Assembly (NCBI RefSeq): GCF_902506655.1 | Contig: NZ_LR734808.1 | Location: 248,001 to 312,000, forward strand | Direction: 5' to 3' | Length of the DNA: 64,000 nucleotides | Source: Marinoscillum sp. 108 | GTDB taxonomy: Bacteria; Bacteroidota; Bacteroidia; Cytophagales; Cyclobacteriaceae | Shown here: positions 62,701-64,000 of the stretch, piece by piece | Numbering within the stretch: position 1 is the first letter of the stretch | How the letters are laid out: each line of letters starts with the position of its first letter | Made by a program: the position numbers and the translations under genes | The notes under the pieces: model-generated | The model's input: the letters and a program-made list of their open reading frames with translations, nothing else | Database searches by the model: none | Told to the model about the DNA's origin: nothing

Positions 62701-63299
62701 TGGCATTGGATTTTCAAAAAGGAGACGGACTCATTCCGGCAGTGATTCAGGATGATCAGACTGGCAAAGTACTGATGCTTGGGTACATGAATGAAGAGGC
62801 GCTCGCACAAACCAGACAAACCGGACAGGTAACTTTTTTCAGCAGATCCAAAGGACGGTTATGGGTGAAAGGAGAAACTTCCGGAAACTTTCTGGAGGTA
62901 AGGGAAATCCTTGAAGACTGTGACGGAGACACACTGCTGATTAAGGCACTCCCCAAAGGACCAGTCTGCCACACCGGGAGCGACACTTGCTTCGATGAAG
63001 TGAACAGCAATCCAATCACTTTTCTTAATCACTTACGTGACATCATAGAAGACCGGAAGAAAAACCCTTCGGATAAGTCATACACTGCCAGCCTGTTCAA
63101 AGAAGGGATCAATAAAGTAGCGCAGAAAGTTGGAGAAGAAGCAGTGGAAGTTGTGATTGAAGCCAAGGATGACAATGCGGAGCTTTTTCTGAATGAATCA
63201 GCAGATTTGCTCTTTCATCTGATGGCTTTGCTTTCGTATAAGGATTTTTCCTTAGACGATGTGGTGAAAATACTGAAAACAAGGCATCAGGCTTCGTGA
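62700..63299 (+). CDS. hisI: Bifunctional phosphoribosyl-AMP cyclohydrolase / phosphoribosyl-ATP pyrophosphatase
   Basis: 199 residues. HisI part (about 1-105) with zinc/catalytic residues in GRLWVKGETSGN, EDCDGD and KGPVCHTGSDTCF; HisE part (about 110-199) with the four-helix VAQKVGEEAVEV and ESADLLFHL acidic motifs. Carries out the second and third steps of histidine synthesis. The remaining his genes (hisG, D, C, B) are not in the window. Confidence 0.95.
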   Translation: MALDFQKGDGLIPAVIQDDQTGKVLMLGYMNEEALAQTRQTGQVTFFSRSKGRLWVKGETSGNFLEVREILEDCDGDTLLIKALPKGPVCHTGSDTCFDEVNSNPITFLNHLRDIIEDRKKNPSDKSYTASLFKEGINKVAQKVGEEAVEVVIEAKDDNAELFLNESADLLFHLMALLSYKDFSLDDVVKILKTRHQAS

Positions 63300-63344
63300 T
63301 TGCTTAATTTTTTCATAGATTAAGGTCAATCAAGCCGACCTGTA

Positions 63345-64000
63345 ATGAAAAAATACGATGTTGTGATCATTGGTGCTGGCCCTGCAGGCTATGCAGCCGC
63401 CATGCGCGCAGTAGATTTCAAGAAGAAAGTAGCCCTCATAGAAAAGAAACAATTAGGTGGTGCAGGTATACACCACGGAGCCCTCTGGAGTAAAACCTGG
63501 TGGGAGCTGAGCAGAGAAGCCTTTTCTCTGCGTAAACACGGCGAAGCCCTCAATACTGGTGGTGTACAGTTTAATTATAAAAAGCTGAAGTCTGAAGTGC
63601 AGAAAGCTGTGCAGGAGCGCATGGATCAGCTGGAGCACCACATGCACAATATCAATGTATCAATAGAGGAAGGACTCTTTGAGTACATCCAGGGCAATGC
63701 CAAAGTGAAAGATCCCAACACGATCGAAATTCAAAGATTTGAGGAAACCACTCAAATATCTGCAGACTATATCATAGTGGCCACGGGCAGCCGCCCGAGG
63801 TTGTTACCCGAAATTCCTATTGACGAGGAATGCATTTTCACCAGCGATGGACTGGATAAACTCGAAGATTTCCCCAAAAGCATGGTGATTGTGGGTGCCG
63901 GGGTGATTGGTTGCGAGTTTGCAACCATCTTCTCCAACTTTGGACATACCAAGGTGCACTTGATTGATAAAGGAGATCGCATACTTCCTTTTGAAGACGA
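63345..64000 (+). CDS. FAD-dependent oxidoreductase of the lipoamide dehydrogenase fold, cut by window edge
   Basis: At least 218 residues visible, no stop before the edge. N-terminal GXGXXG FAD-binding motif GAGPAGYAAAMRA, then a redox-loop region LGGAGIHHGALWSKTWWEL, written here in part as GGAGIHHGALWSK, in which the Cys-x4-Cys of lipoamide dehydrogenase is absent. A second nucleotide-binding GAGVIGCEFA motif for NAD(P) follows. SthA-type transhydrogenases also have a degenerate disulfide loop. It is 45 bases after hisI and probably separate. Confidence 0.8.
   Translation, partial: MKKYDVVIIGAGPAGYAAAMRAVDFKKKVALIEKKQLGGAGIHHGALWSKTWWELSREAFSLRKHGEALNTGGVQFNYKKLKSEVQKAVQERMDQLEHHMHNINVSIEEGLFEYIQGNAKVKDPNTIEIQRFEETTQISADYIIVATGSRPRLLPEIPIDEECIFTSDGLDKLEDFPKSMVIVGAGVIGCEFATIFSNFGHTKVHLIDKGDRILPFED

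Overview
The window is chromosomal DNA of a Bacteroidota bacterium, most likely a marine or soil member of the Cytophagales. The signs are type IX secretion (T9SS) C-terminal sorting domains, a FecR / ECF sigma / STN-TonB receptor / DUF4249 cassette, a one-piece hybrid two-component regulator with an AraC output domain, ribosomal protein bTHX, an SRP RNA of Bacteroidota type, many start codons without a Shine-Dalgarno sequence, and repeated promoter matches to the Bacteroidota -7 element TAnnTTTG. I saw no rRNA, tRNA, CRISPR array or intact insertion sequence.

Layout. 1-13.8 kb is mostly minus-strand housekeeping and exported proteins: a membrane metalloprotease-like protein, an ABC-F ATPase with a possible leader attenuator, zinc lipoproteins, the putrescine genes aguA-aguB, a GH43 glycosidase (plus strand), a methyltransferase/DUF3703 pair, a DEAD-box helicase, an orphan T9SS sorting-domain fragment, an M49-like peptidase and a nucleoside hydrolase-like protein. 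14-24 kb is a sulfur and microaerobic island: sterol desaturase, a Crp/Fnr regulator with a C-x5-CC motif, SulP transporter plus DUF202 protein, a CstB-like persulfide dioxygenase/rhodanese, cytochrome bd oxidase CydAB, a split YeeE/YedE transporter and a rhodanese lipoprotein. Four promoters in it carry the same Crp/Fnr-type palindrome at the same distance from a -7 element.

24-31 kb holds small unknown proteins, acetoacetyl-CoA synthetase and the hybrid regulator. 31-40 kb has two back-to-back ECF sigma cassettes: a minus-strand one with TonB receptor, FecR, DUF4249 lipoprotein, an apparently inactive serine hydrolase and two tiny downstream ORFs, and a plus-strand one with a membrane anti-sigma-like protein and a DUF4097-like protein. 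40-47 kb has an FtsE-type ATPase, transaldolase, SRP RNA, bTHX, an AlkB-like monooxygenase, a TerB-like protein and a T9SS-exported lamin-tail protein.

47-54.7 kb is a complete, tightly overlapped tryptophan operon (trpEGDCFBA plus a DAHP synthase) preceded by a leader peptide with tandem Trp codons and a terminator/antiterminator pair. After it come a 1595-residue kinase with about eleven PAS domains, phenylalanine 4-monooxygenase, hisH-hisA-hisF-hisIE, and the start of a flavoprotein oxidoreductase that lacks the usual redox cysteines and is cut by the window edge.
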